Source: Microtetraspora niveoalba
Lineage (GTDB): Bacteria > Actinomycetota > Actinomycetes > Streptosporangiales > Streptosporangiaceae
NCBI RefSeq assembly: GCF_001570405.1
Contig: NZ_BBYM01000018.1
Coordinates: 124,001 to 188,000, forward strand
Reading direction: 5' to 3'
Length of the DNA: 64,000 nt
The notes beneath the pieces are model-generated. The model did no database searches. It was not told where the DNA came from and was given only the letters and a program-made list of their open reading frames with translations. Of the stretch, positions 17,410 through 25,886 are shown in pieces; within the stretch, counting starts at the first letter, position 1; each line of letters opens with the position of its first letter. Made by a program: the position numbers and the translations under genes.

Positions 17410-17423
17410 TGACAAACGTGTCA
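17410..17423. promoter_or_regulatory. Inverted repeat in M4 protease promoter
   Basis: TGACAAACGTGTCA has arms TGACA/TGTCA and lies in an AT-rich stretch about 85 bases upstream of the protease start. Read on the minus strand it overlaps a TTGACA -35-like box. It is a candidate operator; the regulator is unknown. Confidence 0.4.
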
Positions 17424-17551
17424 ATAAACGTGAAAAGTTAAATGTTTTACGGACGAAGCCCTCACGAACCGAAGGGTTTTCGGTCAAGAGAGGGCAGGCC
17501 GGTGAGCGGCGCGAACCCGCCACCGAGCCGGTTGAGGGAAATCGCCATGAC

Positions 17552-17634
17552 GTTTTACGCGCTTCGCGGCATTGACACGGTCCACCGTGGAGCGTTCACT
17601 CTAGATCGATCGTTCACGTCGAGGCGATCATCCG
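17552..17634 (+). repeat. 83-bp direct repeat, copy A
   Basis: This copy and the one at 18671-18753 are the same length and differ at nine positions by eye. Weaker similarity extends on both sides. It contains TTGACA followed 17 bases later by TTCACT, a weak promoter-like arrangement. The copy lies between the protease promoter and the 3' end of the DUF4097 gene. No gene follows it on the plus strand. The rest of the 17327-17766 gap holds no gene. Confidence 0.85.
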
Positions 17635-17712
17635 CGGCGCGGGAAGAGAAACGGCCGCCAGGGCCGATCCGGCGGAGACATGATCATTCGCATACGCCCG
17701 TACATGACGAAA

Positions 17713-17739
17713 CCCCGCCATTCCCGGAGAAAGGCGGGG
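17713..17739 (-). terminator. Terminator-like hairpin after the DUF4097 gene
   Basis: CCCCGCC and GGCGGGG pair across a 13-base loop 28 bases beyond the stop of the minus-strand DUF4097 gene. Followed by AT-rich bases on that strand (TTTCGTCATG), so a likely terminator. Confidence 0.6.
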
Positions 17740-17766
17740 AAGAATCGCGCCGGACGGCGGTGGAGT

Positions 17767-18468
17767 TTACGCGGGGAGAAGGCTGACGTCGCCGGAACCG
17801 GTGCGGATCACGACCTTGTGCGGCGATTTAGGATCGGTCGCCACCGAGACCGTCGTATCGCCCGAGTTCGTATCGGCGTTCACGTTGTACGGCCCGTCGG
17901 GAAGCATGATCTTCGCGTCCCCGGAGCCGGCCACCACGTCGACGTTGTCGGGAGCGGAGGCGTACTTCAGCGTCGCGTCGCCCGAACCGGCCTCGAGCCT
18001 GAGCTCCGAACCCGTCATCCCGTCGCCGTCCAGGTCGCCGGAGCCCACCTTGGCCTTGATCGGACCGCTCAGCGCCTTCAGGCGGACGTCACCCGACCCG
18101 GTTTCCACCTCCACCCGCAGGCCCTTGGGCACCGTGACCACGTAGCCGACCGAGCAGTTGTCCATGGCGTGCGGGCACTCGTAGGTCAGCACAAGGGCAT
18201 CGCCCTCCACCTTGTGCTCGGCGACGGGCTTGCGGGACGACCAGCGGAGGGTCTCCTCCACCTCGACGACGTCGGCGTCCGCCTCGCCGATCTCGATGTC
18301 ACCCGCGTGGCCCACCAGGACCACCCGGGCCACCTTGTCCTTCACCTCGTAGCCGAGCGTCTCATGGTTGGCCGCCCGCCCGAAGTTCTGCAAGCCGCAC
18401 CCGGTCACAAACGTCGCGGCGATCAGCAGACCACCCGTTATCGCCATCATCTTCACAAGGAAGATCAT
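17767..18468 (-). CDS. DUF4097-type beta-helix lipoprotein
   Basis: This 233-aa protein has an N-terminal hydrophobic segment ending in the lipobox VTGC (Cys at 24), so it should be membrane-anchored outside the cell. The mature part consists of repeating GSGD units (ETGSGDVRLK, KVGSGDLDGD, EAGSGDATLK, VAGSGDAKIM, RTGSGDVSLL), the rung pattern of DUF4097 adhesin-like beta-solenoids. Function is not established. ATG at 18468 with GGAAGG upstream was used; a GTG four codons in is possible. The gene is flanked by two copies of an 83-bp repeat and preceded by two hairpins. Confidence 0.85.
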   Translation of the reverse strand: MIFLVKMMAITGGLLIAATFVTGCGLQNFGRAANHETLGYEVKDKVARVVLVGHAGDIEIGEADADVVEVEETLRWSSRKPVAEHKVEGDALVLTYECPHAMDNCSVGYVVTVPKGLRVEVETGSGDVRLKALSGPIKAKVGSGDLDGDGMTGSELRLEAGSGDATLKYASAPDNVDVVAGSGDAKIMLPDGPYNVNADTNSGDTTVSVATDPKSPHKVVIRTGSGDVSLLPA

Positions 18469-18501
18469 GCAGCACCTTCCGCCGCCGCGCAGTCAGGTAT
18501 A

Positions 18502-18554
18502 CCCCCCGATGCCTTCGGGGGGATGCCCGCCTCCAGGCGAAAACACCGCCTGGA
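18502..18554. other. Two adjacent hairpins upstream of the DUF4097 gene
   Basis: First hairpin: CCCCCCGA / TCGGGGGG with a 5-base loop (18502-18522). Second: TCCAGGCG / CGCCTGGA with a 7-base loop (18532-18554). They begin 34 bases before the DUF4097 start, so they are in its 5' leader or form a stop for antisense transcription. Confidence 0.6.
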
Positions 18555-18670
18555 CGGCCGCCGCCACTTCGGCTCGAACCGCACGCCGAACGCGCCACGG
18601 CCGCGCGGGGGCCCGGGCGCGGGCGGGTCGCCGCCGAGCCGATCGAGGCCGGTCGAGGGGAATCGCAGGC

Positions 18671-18753
18671 GTTTCACGCGCTTCGCGGCATTGACGCGGT
18701 ACGCCGTGGCGCGTTCACTCCAGATCGATCGTTCACATCGAGGTGATCCTCCG
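18671..18753 (+). repeat. 83-bp direct repeat, copy B
   Basis: Direct copy of 17552-17634 with about nine differences. This copy ends about 100 bases upstream of the TetR-family gene and so probably represents the functional upstream region of that gene. The remainder of the 18469-18855 gap holds no gene. Confidence 0.85.
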
Positions 18754-18855
18754 TGAAGCCGGAGAGGGAGGCGGTCGCCATGGCTGATCCGGGTCGCCCC
18801 GGACCGGCCGGCGGGCCCTCCGCCGGCACGCGTCCGCGCCTGCCTGAGGAGGACG

Positions 18856-19497
18856 ATGGCCCATGACGGCCCCGCGACCGGCGCGGGACACACCCTGGAC
18901 GGAACGACGCGAGACGGGTCGGCACGGACTCCGTCCGCGCGGGACGCGCTCATGGACGCCTGCGAGCGGCTCATGGGCGCCCGGGGGTACCACGGCGTGT
19001 CGATCGCCGCGCTGTGCGAGCGGTCCGGTTATCCGACCGGGTCGCTTTACCACCACTTCGGGAGCAAGGCCGGTCTCCTCACCGCCGTCCTCGAACGCGG
19101 CGCTGGCCGCGTCCGGGACACGCTCGCGGAGGTCGACCGCCTGGACGGCCCGGCGGCGGACCGGATCGACGCCTACTTCGAGGCGCTCATCTCACTGGTC
19201 GAGCGGTACCCCGACTTCCACCGGCTGGTCATGTTCGTGATGCTGGAGGAGGGCGCCGACCACGAGGTCGAGCGCGTCCTGGCCGCGCTGCGGGCGCGGG
19301 TGTTCTACCACACGAGCCGCATGATGGGCAGGCTGCTGAGCGAGGGCGGGTTCGCCGCGCCGGAGCCTCTGGTCCACGAGCTGTCCGACATGGCCATGGC
19401 GCTGCTGATGGGCTGGTTCACCCTCGCGACCCCCGACGTGCGGGGCATGGTGAGGCGGTTCCGGACCATGGTCACGGCGACCCTCGGGCCGTCCTGA
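18856..19497 (+). CDS. TetR/AcrR-family transcriptional regulator
   Basis: This 213-aa repressor-type protein has an N-terminal Gly/Thr/Asp-rich lead, then a TetR helix-turn-helix: ALMDACERLMGARGYHGVSI, then the recognition region CERSGYPTGSLYHHFGSKAG (about residues 54-73). The C-terminal ligand domain contains LVERYPDFHRLVMFVMLEEG. A GAGGAGG ribosome-binding site precedes the ATG. The neighbouring 83-bp repeat may hold its promoter. The ligand and targets are unknown; a palindromic hairpin ends the gene and gluconokinase follows. Confidence 0.92.
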   Translation: MAHDGPATGAGHTLDGTTRDGSARTPSARDALMDACERLMGARGYHGVSIAALCERSGYPTGSLYHHFGSKAGLLTAVLERGAGRVRDTLAEVDRLDGPAADRIDAYFEALISLVERYPDFHRLVMFVMLEEGADHEVERVLAALRARVFYHTSRMMGRLLSEGGFAAPEPLVHELSDMAMALLMGWFTLATPDVRGMVRRFRTMVTATLGPS

Positions 19498-19502
19498 CGA
19501 CG

Positions 19503-19526
19503 CCGGGGCCGGCTGCGCGGCCCCGG
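19503..19526 (+). terminator. Hairpin after the TetR gene
   Basis: CCGGGGCC / GGCCCCGG form an 8-bp stem with an 8-base loop, starting 6 bases after the TetR stop. Confidence 0.6.
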
Positions 19527-19599
19527 GTGACCCGTATCGCCCGAAGTATGCTGTCGCCGCGAGTCTCACTTTCAGCGCAGGGCCGGGATCGGGGGTCGC

Positions 19600-20148
19600 G
19601 TGGCTTCGGGACGGTTCGGAACACCCCTGGTCGTGGTCATGGGCGTGTCGGGCTCGGGCAAGTCGACGGTGGCGCGCGCCCTCGCCGAGGCGCTCGGCGC
19701 CGACCACGCCGACGCCGACGCGTTCCACGACGAGGGCAACCTGGCCAAGATGCGCGCGGGCGTGCCGCTCGACGACGCCGACCGCGTGCCGTGGCTGCGC
19801 GCGGTCGGCGACTGGCTCGCCGCGCGCGGCCCGGCAGGGGGCGTGGTCGCCTGCTCGGCCCTCAAGCGGTCGTACCGGGACATCCTGCGCGAGCGAGGTC
19901 CGAGGGCGTGGTTCCTCCACCTGGCCGGGCCGCCGGAGCTCGCCGCCGCCCGGGTCGGCGGACGGGAGGGGCACTTCATGCCGGCCTCCCTGGTGGCCTC
20001 GCAGTACGCCGCGCTCGAACCGCTCGCGGAGGACGAGCCCGGACTCACCGTGGGGTTCGCGCGCCCGCTCGGGCAGATCGTCGAGCGGGCGCTGGCCGCG
20101 CTCGCGGCCAGAGCGGACCGCCCGGAGGAGGGCCCGGCGGAGCGGTGA
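19600..20148 (+). CDS. gntK: Gluconokinase
   Basis: This 182-aa kinase phosphorylates D-gluconate to 6-phosphogluconate for the pentose phosphate pathway. Walker A GVSGSGKST is at 15-23, followed by the GntK signature DADAFHDEGNLAKMRAGVPLDDADR and VACSALKRSYRDILR; the C-terminal GHFMPASLVASQYAALEPL block is also family-typical. The GTG start follows a weak SD. It stands apart from any gluconate permease in this window. Its 3' end faces the histidine kinase gene, 13 bases away. Confidence 0.93.
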   Translation: MASGRFGTPLVVVMGVSGSGKSTVARALAEALGADHADADAFHDEGNLAKMRAGVPLDDADRVPWLRAVGDWLAARGPAGGVVACSALKRSYRDILRERGPRAWFLHLAGPPELAAARVGGREGHFMPASLVASQYAALEPLAEDEPGLTVGFARPLGQIVERALAALAARADRPEEGPAER

Positions 20149-20161
20149 CGCCCGGCCCTCC

Positions 20162-21625
20162 TCACCCTGCTGACCGGGACGGCCCGCCGCGGTCGGCGGA
20201 GCGCTCCGCGGCCTGGCGGGGGCCGCGGTCCTCGCCGGCGAGGGCGTGCTCCGGCACGGGTACGTGGCGGGGGACGCGCAGGACGAAGCGGGCGCCGCGG
20301 CGACTGTCCTCGATGGTGAGGGTGCCGCCGTGGCGCTCGGCGATCTGCCGCGCGATCGCCAGGCCCAGTCCCGTGCCGCCGGGGTCCCTGTGCCGGGACG
20401 CGGCCAGGCGGACGAACCGCTCGAACACGACCTCCCGCTGTTCGGGCGGCACGCCCTCGCCGTCGTCGCACACCTCCAGCACCGCCGTATGGGAGTCGCA
20501 GCGCACCGCGACGGTGATCCCGCTCTCGGCGTGACGTTCGGCGTTGTCCAGGAGGTTGGTCAGAAGGCGGGCCAGGCCGATCGGGTCTGCGTTGATCACC
20601 ACGCGGGGGGCGAGGTCGCGGTGCACCGAAACGCGGCGGGGCCGCCGGTCCAGCTCGGAGGCGACCAGTTCGGTCAGGTCGACGCGGGTGTGCCCGCCGG
20701 ACACGCCGGCGTCCAGGCGGGAGATCTGCAGCAGGTCGGTGACCAGGGCCTGGAGTCGCTCCACGCTGTCCAGCAGCGCGGTCGACATGCTCTGCCAGTC
20801 GGTCTCCTCGGGGTACATGAGCGCCTCCTCGATGCGGGTGCGCATCGCGGTGAGGGGGCTGCGCAGGTCGTGGGAGGCGTCGGAGGCGAAGCGGAGCTGC
20901 TGCTCGACCGCGCATTGGGCCCGTTCCAGGGTCCGGTTGGCGATCTCGGCCAGGTCCCGCAGCTCGTCCCGGTACTTCGGCAGCGGGATCCGGTGTCCGA
21001 GGTCGCTGGCGGTGATACAGGCGAGCTTGGCGCCGATCGCGCGCACGGGTTCGAGGGTCTTGCTCACGGTCCAGTACGTGCCGAACGCGGTGACCACCAG
21101 CACCAGGAGCGTGCCGCCGAGCAGCAGGACCGGCAGCAGCGGGACGCCGTACCACGGCGGAGGCGGGGCGGCGGCGTACAGCCGCCAGGTCCCGTTCGCC
21201 AGATGGATGGGGACGTCGATGACGAGCATGCACCGCCCGGGGAAGGCGCGCAGGTCGCACAGTTCCTTGATCCGGTACGTCGCGGACTCGGGGGTGAACG
21301 TCGCCATCGGCGTCCTGCTCGCGATGTTCTTGGACGACGCCACCAGCGTCCCCCGGGGGTCGAAGAGCTGGGCCGCCTTGCCCGGGCCGTCCGGCAGGGT
21401 GGCGGGCGGGCCGTCGATCACGGTCTGCTCGACGACGCCCATCGCCCAGGCCACCATGGCGGCCTTCTGGTACTCCAGCTCCCGCCCGCGTACGGCCAGC
21501 AGGGCGAGCACGGCTCCGATCGCGCACAGCAGCGTCATGACGACGCACGCCACCACGGTCAGGCGGGTCCTGATGGAGCATCGGCGCCATGAGCGCACCC
21601 TCATCACCCCCTTGGGCCGCGGCAT
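20162..21625 (-). CDS. Membrane sensor histidine kinase (HAMP type), orphan
   Basis: This 487-aa two-component sensor has TM1 (about residues 22-45), an extracytoplasmic domain of about 115 residues, TM2 (about 161-184), a HAMP linker (EPVRAIGAKL), the phospho-acceptor H-box FASDASHDLRSPLTAM (His 252), the N-box LTNLLDNAERH, G1 box CDDGEGVP and G2 box GGTGLGLAI. The sensor domain contains LCDLRAFPGRCMLVIDV, with two cysteines that could form a disulfide. No response regulator lies next to it: upstream is an MFS gene, downstream gntK. Start 21625 has AAGGG; ATG at 21604 with AAGGGGG is equally possible. Confidence 0.9.
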   Translation of the reverse strand: MPRPKGVMRVRSWRRCSIRTRLTVVACVVMTLLCAIGAVLALLAVRGRELEYQKAAMVAWAMGVVEQTVIDGPPATLPDGPGKAAQLFDPRGTLVASSKNIASRTPMATFTPESATYRIKELCDLRAFPGRCMLVIDVPIHLANGTWRLYAAAPPPPWYGVPLLPVLLLGGTLLVLVVTAFGTYWTVSKTLEPVRAIGAKLACITASDLGHRIPLPKYRDELRDLAEIANRTLERAQCAVEQQLRFASDASHDLRSPLTAMRTRIEEALMYPEETDWQSMSTALLDSVERLQALVTDLLQISRLDAGVSGGHTRVDLTELVASELDRRPRRVSVHRDLAPRVVINADPIGLARLLTNLLDNAERHAESGITVAVRCDSHTAVLEVCDDGEGVPPEQREVVFERFVRLAASRHRDPGGTGLGLAIARQIAERHGGTLTIEDSRRGARFVLRVPRHVPVPEHALAGEDRGPRQAAERSADRGGPSRSAG

Positions 21626-21749
21626 GACCCTTAGGACAACCTCTTGCCGCAGAACGGGAGACTCAGCACCAATACACCGCAAACGTCACTAGGCGTGCAC
21701 GGAATGTCCACACCATGGTGAAGGGCCGCAAAGGGCCGGGCACGCCGTG

Positions 21750-23123
21750 TCAGACCGGATCGCAGACCGGTTCCGCGGCGGAGCCGTGGCGCCGCAGGCC
21801 CACGGCGATCACCGCGAGGCAGCCCGACGCCAGGAGGGCGACGACCGCGAGCATCACCGTGTAGGGGGTCACGGCGGACAGCGCCGCCAGCGCCGCCGGC
21901 ACGAGGAAACCGGTGTAGGTGATGGCGTAGTAGACGCCGGTCAGCCCGGCCAGGTCCTCGGCGGTGGCGATGCGCTGGACCTCCAGCAGGCCGGAGACGA
22001 GGGCGATGCCGTACGCCGCGCCGAGCAGCACCCCGCCCGCGGCGCCCAGCCACGGCGAGCGCACGGCGGCGTTCGAGGCGCTCACCGCCATGCCGGCCGT
22101 CATGAGGGCCATCGCCGTGAGGACGGGCCAGGCGGTGGAGCGGCCGCCCAGCCGCTTGGCCAGCGGCTGGACCAGGACTCCGGCGCCGAGCGTGAGCACG
22201 GTCAGCAGCGTGGCGTACGCCAGCCCCCAGTGCCCCACCCGGTCGGCCACGAGCTGCGGCGTCACCGCGTACGCGATGCCGGCCGCGCCGAACACCCACG
22301 GCGCCATCGGCACCACCACCCACAGGAACCGGCGGTGCCCGGCGGAGGGCACCCTCAGATCGGAGCGCAGGCTCCGGCGGCCCCCCGCCCGGGCCCCGAT
22401 CCGCCCTTCTGCCCGCCCCTCCGCCCGGCATGCGCGCGGCCGCGTCTCGGGGACCCGCGCCAGGCCGGCCAGCGCGGGCAGGGCGACCGCTATGTGCGCC
22501 GCGTACGGCGTCACCATCGGCCACGGCCCCCACTGCGCCAGCACGCCCGCCACCCCCGCGCCGAGCCCGAAGCCCGCCGTCAGCGACAACGAGGCGCGCC
22601 TGGCCCCCGTCCCCGCGTCCGCCTCCGGGTCGAACGGGCCCTGCGACAGCTCCTTCATCCAGCTCGTGCCGACCGCCATCGCGATGCCGACGCCGACCCC
22701 GGCCAGCAGCCGCCCGGCGTAGATGAACGCCTCACCGGCCACCCCCACCGCCAGGACGGCGCTGGCCAGCGCCGACAACGCCGTCCCGGCCAGCATCCAG
22801 GGTTTGCGCCCGTGGCGGTCCGACAGCGGACCCGCCACCAGCAGCCCCGGGACCAGCCCCACGACGTACGCCGCGAGGAAGGCGTCGACGGTCACCTCCG
22901 AGTAGCCGCCGGTGTGCCGGTACATCAGGAGCAGCGGGGTGAACTGGTTGCCGCCCCACCCGCAGCCGAACATCGCCGCCGCCGCGAGCCACCAACGCCG
23001 CACGGACCGTGCGCGCCCAGAACCGGCGCTCCCGCTTCGATCGTCCCCGGCGGTCCGCCTCGCTCCCGTCCTCGCCTCGCCGCCGGTCGCGGTGTCCGTC
23101 CGGTCGTCGGTCACCCTGTCCAT
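21750..23123 (-). CDS. MFS transporter
   Basis: This 457-aa major facilitator protein has about twelve helices. The loop 2-3 signature GPLSDRHGRKPWML is clear, and YAGRLLAGVGVGIAMAVGTS matches helix 4. A long Arg-rich central loop (about residues 230-265) joins the halves. The start MDRVTDDRTD was chosen at 23123 because it lies 13 bases after the GntR stop with a purine-rich SD; an Arg-rich upstream reading to 23219 overlaps the regulator and has no similarity. The transporter is likely controlled by that GntR; substrate unknown. Confidence 0.88.
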   Translation of the reverse strand: MDRVTDDRTDTATGGEARTGARRTAGDDRSGSAGSGRARSVRRWWLAAAAMFGCGWGGNQFTPLLLMYRHTGGYSEVTVDAFLAAYVVGLVPGLLVAGPLSDRHGRKPWMLAGTALSALASAVLAVGVAGEAFIYAGRLLAGVGVGIAMAVGTSWMKELSQGPFDPEADAGTGARRASLSLTAGFGLGAGVAGVLAQWGPWPMVTPYAAHIAVALPALAGLARVPETRPRACRAEGRAEGRIGARAGGRRSLRSDLRVPSAGHRRFLWVVVPMAPWVFGAAGIAYAVTPQLVADRVGHWGLAYATLLTVLTLGAGVLVQPLAKRLGGRSTAWPVLTAMALMTAGMAVSASNAAVRSPWLGAAGGVLLGAAYGIALVSGLLEVQRIATAEDLAGLTGVYYAITYTGFLVPAALAALSAVTPYTVMLAVVALLASGCLAVIAVGLRRHGSAAEPVCDPV

Positions 23124-23136
23124 GTGCCTTCGTCCC

Positions 23137-23817
23137 CTATGGCCGCCGCGCCGCCTCGAACGCGCGGTGGGTGGCGTCGAGGTGGGCGCGCAGCGTCTCC
23201 TCGAACCGCGCGACGTCACGGTCGGCGATGGCGTCCACCAGCGCGCCGTGCTCGTTCACCAGCACGGCCAGCCGTTCGGGGCGCGGGTGCAGGGCCTGCG
23301 CGGCCATCCTGAGCTGGCGGTCGCCCAAAGAGGCGTAGAACCGTTCGGCCAGGACGTTGCCCGACGCGGCGACGATCGCGAGGTGGAAGGCCTGGTCCGC
23401 GCGCGCGAACGCCGGAGTGTCCACGCGCTGGGCCGGGCCGGTCTGCCCTCGAACGATCTCCCGCAGCCGCTCGACCACCCGGCCGAGCGCCACGTCGTCC
23501 AGCCGGAGGAGGCGGCGCATCGCCAGGCATTCCAGCGCCTCGCGCACCTCCAGGACGTCCTCGCCCTCGCCGGGCGCGAGGGGCACCACGACGGCTCCGC
23601 GCTTCGGGAAGAGCCGGAGCAGTTCCTCGGCCTGGAGCCGCAGGAACGCCTCACGCACCGGCGTCCGGCTGACGCCGACCCGTTCGGCGATCTCTCCCTC
23701 GCTGATCAGCTCACCGCCGGAGAGCCGCCCGCTGACGATCAGCTCTTTGGTGAACTCGTAGGCCCGCTCCGCCGCCGCGAGCGGGGCGCGCCCCGCCTCG
23801 TGCCCGGTGTCCGCCAT
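23137..23817 (-). CDS. GntR-family transcriptional regulator (FadR/FCD subfamily)
   Basis: This 226-aa regulator has an N-terminal winged HTH (YEFTKELIVSGRLSGGELIS, then EGEIAERVGVSRTPVREAFL, about residues 20-60) and a C-terminal FCD domain with the metal-binding-type pattern (VREALECLAMRR, ADQAFHLAIVAASGN, VNEHGALVDAI). It heads a two-gene operon with the MFS transporter, the usual arrangement for a regulator and its transporter. The start MADTGHEAG at 23817 was chosen over an upstream TTG/ATG reading that runs through the operator. Confidence 0.92.
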   Translation of the reverse strand: MADTGHEAGRAPLAAAERAYEFTKELIVSGRLSGGELISEGEIAERVGVSRTPVREAFLRLQAEELLRLFPKRGAVVVPLAPGEGEDVLEVREALECLAMRRLLRLDDVALGRVVERLREIVRGQTGPAQRVDTPAFARADQAFHLAIVAASGNVLAERFYASLGDRQLRMAAQALHPRPERLAVLVNEHGALVDAIADRDVARFEETLRAHLDATHRAFEAARRP

Positions 23818-23830
23818 CGCCCGCGCCCTC

Positions 23831-23868
23831 GCAACATAGATACAAGAAAGATGCAACAAGGATACAGG
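23831..23868. promoter_or_regulatory. Tandem operator-like direct repeat before GntR gene
   Basis: Two 16-base units, GCAACATAGATACAAG and GCAACAAGGATACAGG, are spaced exactly 22 bases start to start, two helical turns. They lie immediately upstream of the regulator's start and are likely its autoregulatory site. The remainder of the 23869-24067 gap shows no gene. Confidence 0.55.
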
Positions 23869-24067
23869 CGCCGGCTCTATGACTTTCCGGGAGGCCCGAC
23901 GGCCGCGGGCCGCGCTCCGAGGAACGGACGCCGGCGTCGTAGGAGCGCGAGGCCGCCCGGTGCGTTCGGCCGATCCCGGCGGGCGTCACCACGCCGCCGA
24001 TGCCCCGCGGTCCGTCGGCTCACCGGCCGGGAGAGGCGGCCCGGGGCCCGGCGCGGCCGGGGGCGGG

Positions 24068-24646
24068 TCAGGCCACGGAGTGGTTGATCGTCCCCGTGTA
24101 CACGCCCGCGACCGCGGCGGCGGGCACGTTCACGACGACGGTCGGGTTCCAGATGGCCGTGTTGACGCCCGAACCGGTGGTCTTGCTGAACGCGGTGCGC
24201 GAGACGTCCAGCGACTGCGCCGCGGCGGCGTCGGCCTGGCCGGGGACGAAGGTGCCGAGGCCGGTGGTCGAGGTGGCCGCGCCCGACCAGTACAGCACCG
24301 CGGTGGTGGGAACGGTCTCCGCGGCGGTGCCGCCGCCCGTCTTGAACCCCGCCGCCGCGATCACCGACGCGGTCCAGGTCGCCGTGAGCGCGGCCCGCTG
24401 GTCCGACACCTCGACCGCACCGAGGTGGCCGCTGATCTGGCCTCCGGGGACCCCGCTCCCGACGCTGACCGGCCCGTCGGGCACGCTGATCGTCAGCCCG
24501 TTGGGGGCGGTCACCGTGAAGGTGACCGTGGTGGAACACGGGGTCGAGCTGTTGCAGGTGCCCGCCTCCGCCGGCAGCACGGTCACGACGGCCGCCACCA
24601 GGCTCGCCACTCCGGAAACCACCACGCCGCGACGGCTTGCGGACAT
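24068..24646 (-). CDS. Secreted beta-rich protein of unknown function
   Basis: This 192-aa protein has a signal peptide (MSASRRGVVVSGVASLVAAV then VTVLPAEA) and no further membrane segment. The mature part starts with a short Cys pair (GTCNSSTPC), is rich in Thr, Val, Ala and Gly and has alternating hydrophobic residues ending VAGVYTGTINHSVA, reminiscent of WxL-like or fimbrial-type beta sandwiches. Not assigned to a family. GGAGGAG precedes the ATG. It is a single gene between GntR-MFS and carbonic anhydrase. Confidence 0.7.
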   Translation of the reverse strand: MSASRRGVVVSGVASLVAAVVTVLPAEAGTCNSSTPCSTTVTFTVTAPNGLTISVPDGPVSVGSGVPGGQISGHLGAVEVSDQRAALTATWTASVIAAAGFKTGGGTAAETVPTTAVLYWSGAATSTTGLGTFVPGQADAAAAQSLDVSRTAFSKTTGSGVNTAIWNPTVVVNVPAAAVAGVYTGTINHSVA

Positions 24647-24835
24647 CCCCGCTCCTCCACATGCATCCACGCCGCCGCTCAGGGGCCGGCCTTCGCGGCT
24701 CATCCTGACGGCGGTGATCTCCGGAGTGCGGTGTCCGGCCTCGCGCATGGCAACTCGTCATCGAGTCACGGGCTTCCGTTGACCTCCTCCCTCCGCCGTA
24801 CGAAGGCCCGGAGCCGGCGGGGGAGGAGCCGCCGG

Positions 24836-25513
24836 TCAGTCGCCTCCCGCGGCCCGCACCGGCTCCTGCGCGGCGCCGGCCGCGGCGGCCGGGACGCCGA
24901 GGCCGCGGTCCGCGACCAGCCGTGCGCTGCCCTCGGCCAGCCGGTACGACAGCCCCACCACGGCCACCCGTCCGGCCGCGACACCCTCGGCGAGGACGCG
25001 GGACCGGTCGGTCAGCAGGTCGACGGTGTTCCGGATGTGCTCGTCCACGATGTCGTCGGGCCTGCTGAGCCCGGCGGCACGGGCCGCGAGCACGCTCGGG
25101 GTCACCCGCTCGACGATGTCGCGCACGTACCCTCCGGGGGCCGGGCCCTCCTCAAGCGCCGCGCGCGTCGCGGCGACCGCGCCGCACGAGTCGTGGCCGA
25201 GGACGACGACCAGCGGGCAGCCCAGCACGCTCACGCCGTACTCGATGCTGCCCAGCACCTCCGGCCCCAGCACGTGGCCCGCCGTACGGACGACGAACAG
25301 GTCCCCGAGACCCCGATCAAAGATGATCTCGGCGGCCAGGCGGGAGTCCGAACAGCCGAAGAGCACGGCGAACGGATTCTGGAGGGGCGCCGTCTCGGCG
25401 CGGCGGACGGCGTTCTGGTTCGGATGCTGCGGATGTCCGTTGACGAACCGTTCGTTGCCGGCGAGCAGCGTCTCAAAGGCTTCGGCGGGCGTCAGTGCCC
25501 CGGTGTCTTTCAT
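24836..25513 (-). CDS. Beta-class carbonic anhydrase
   Basis: This 225-aa zinc enzyme interconverts CO2 and bicarbonate. The zinc ligands and catalytic dyad are visible as C54-x-D56-x-R58 (CSDSR) and H107-x-x-C110 (GHDSCG). Typical surrounding segments are FVNGHP, FVVRTAGH and GSIEYGVSVLG. It is a stand-alone gene with its own start ATG; upstream lies a 57-aa gene on the same strand after a 200-base gap with no other gene. Confidence 0.95.
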   Translation of the reverse strand: MKDTGALTPAEAFETLLAGNERFVNGHPQHPNQNAVRRAETAPLQNPFAVLFGCSDSRLAAEIIFDRGLGDLFVVRTAGHVLGPEVLGSIEYGVSVLGCPLVVVLGHDSCGAVAATRAALEEGPAPGGYVRDIVERVTPSVLAARAAGLSRPDDIVDEHIRNTVDLLTDRSRVLAEGVAAGRVAVVGLSYRLAEGSARLVADRGLGVPAAAAGAAQEPVRAAGGD

Positions 25514-25712
25514 GCCCGCAGATTACGACCAGGCTCGCGGTGCTCCCCGCGCCGGGCCGCCCTTGACCGCGCGCGCCCAGGAGGACCCGTGGCCGCGGGG
25601 CCGGCCGATCCGCGCGCGGCCCGGCAAGCCGCACCCCGAGGGAGCGAGTCGGACGGGTCCGGGCGCGGCGGCGGGGCCGCCGGGGGCGAGCACGGCCGGA
25701 GGCGCGTCTCCT

Positions 25713-25886
25713 TCAGGGGTCGGATCGCTGCGGCTGCTCCTGGGGCGGCTGCGGCGCGTACGAGACGCGGCCGTCGGGGAACGGCAGGGCGCTGGCGAGC
25801 GGCCTGGCGCCGGTCAGCCCGAGCAACTGGCGGATCCACGCCTCGATGACGGGCGGGATAGGCGTCGGAAACTCGGGCATCGTCAT
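25713..25886 (-). CDS. Small protein of unknown function (57 aa)
   Basis: Reads MTMPEFPTPIPPVIEAWIRQ, then LLGLTGARPLASALPFPDGR and a Pro/Gln-rich tail. An AAGGGG ribosome-binding site precedes the ATG at the right distance and the coding frame has actinomycete-like codon use. No family recognised. It could form a short amphipathic helix (IEAWIRQLLGL). Confidence 0.5.
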   Translation of the reverse strand: MTMPEFPTPIPPVIEAWIRQLLGLTGARPLASALPFPDGRVSYAPQPPQEQPQRSDP

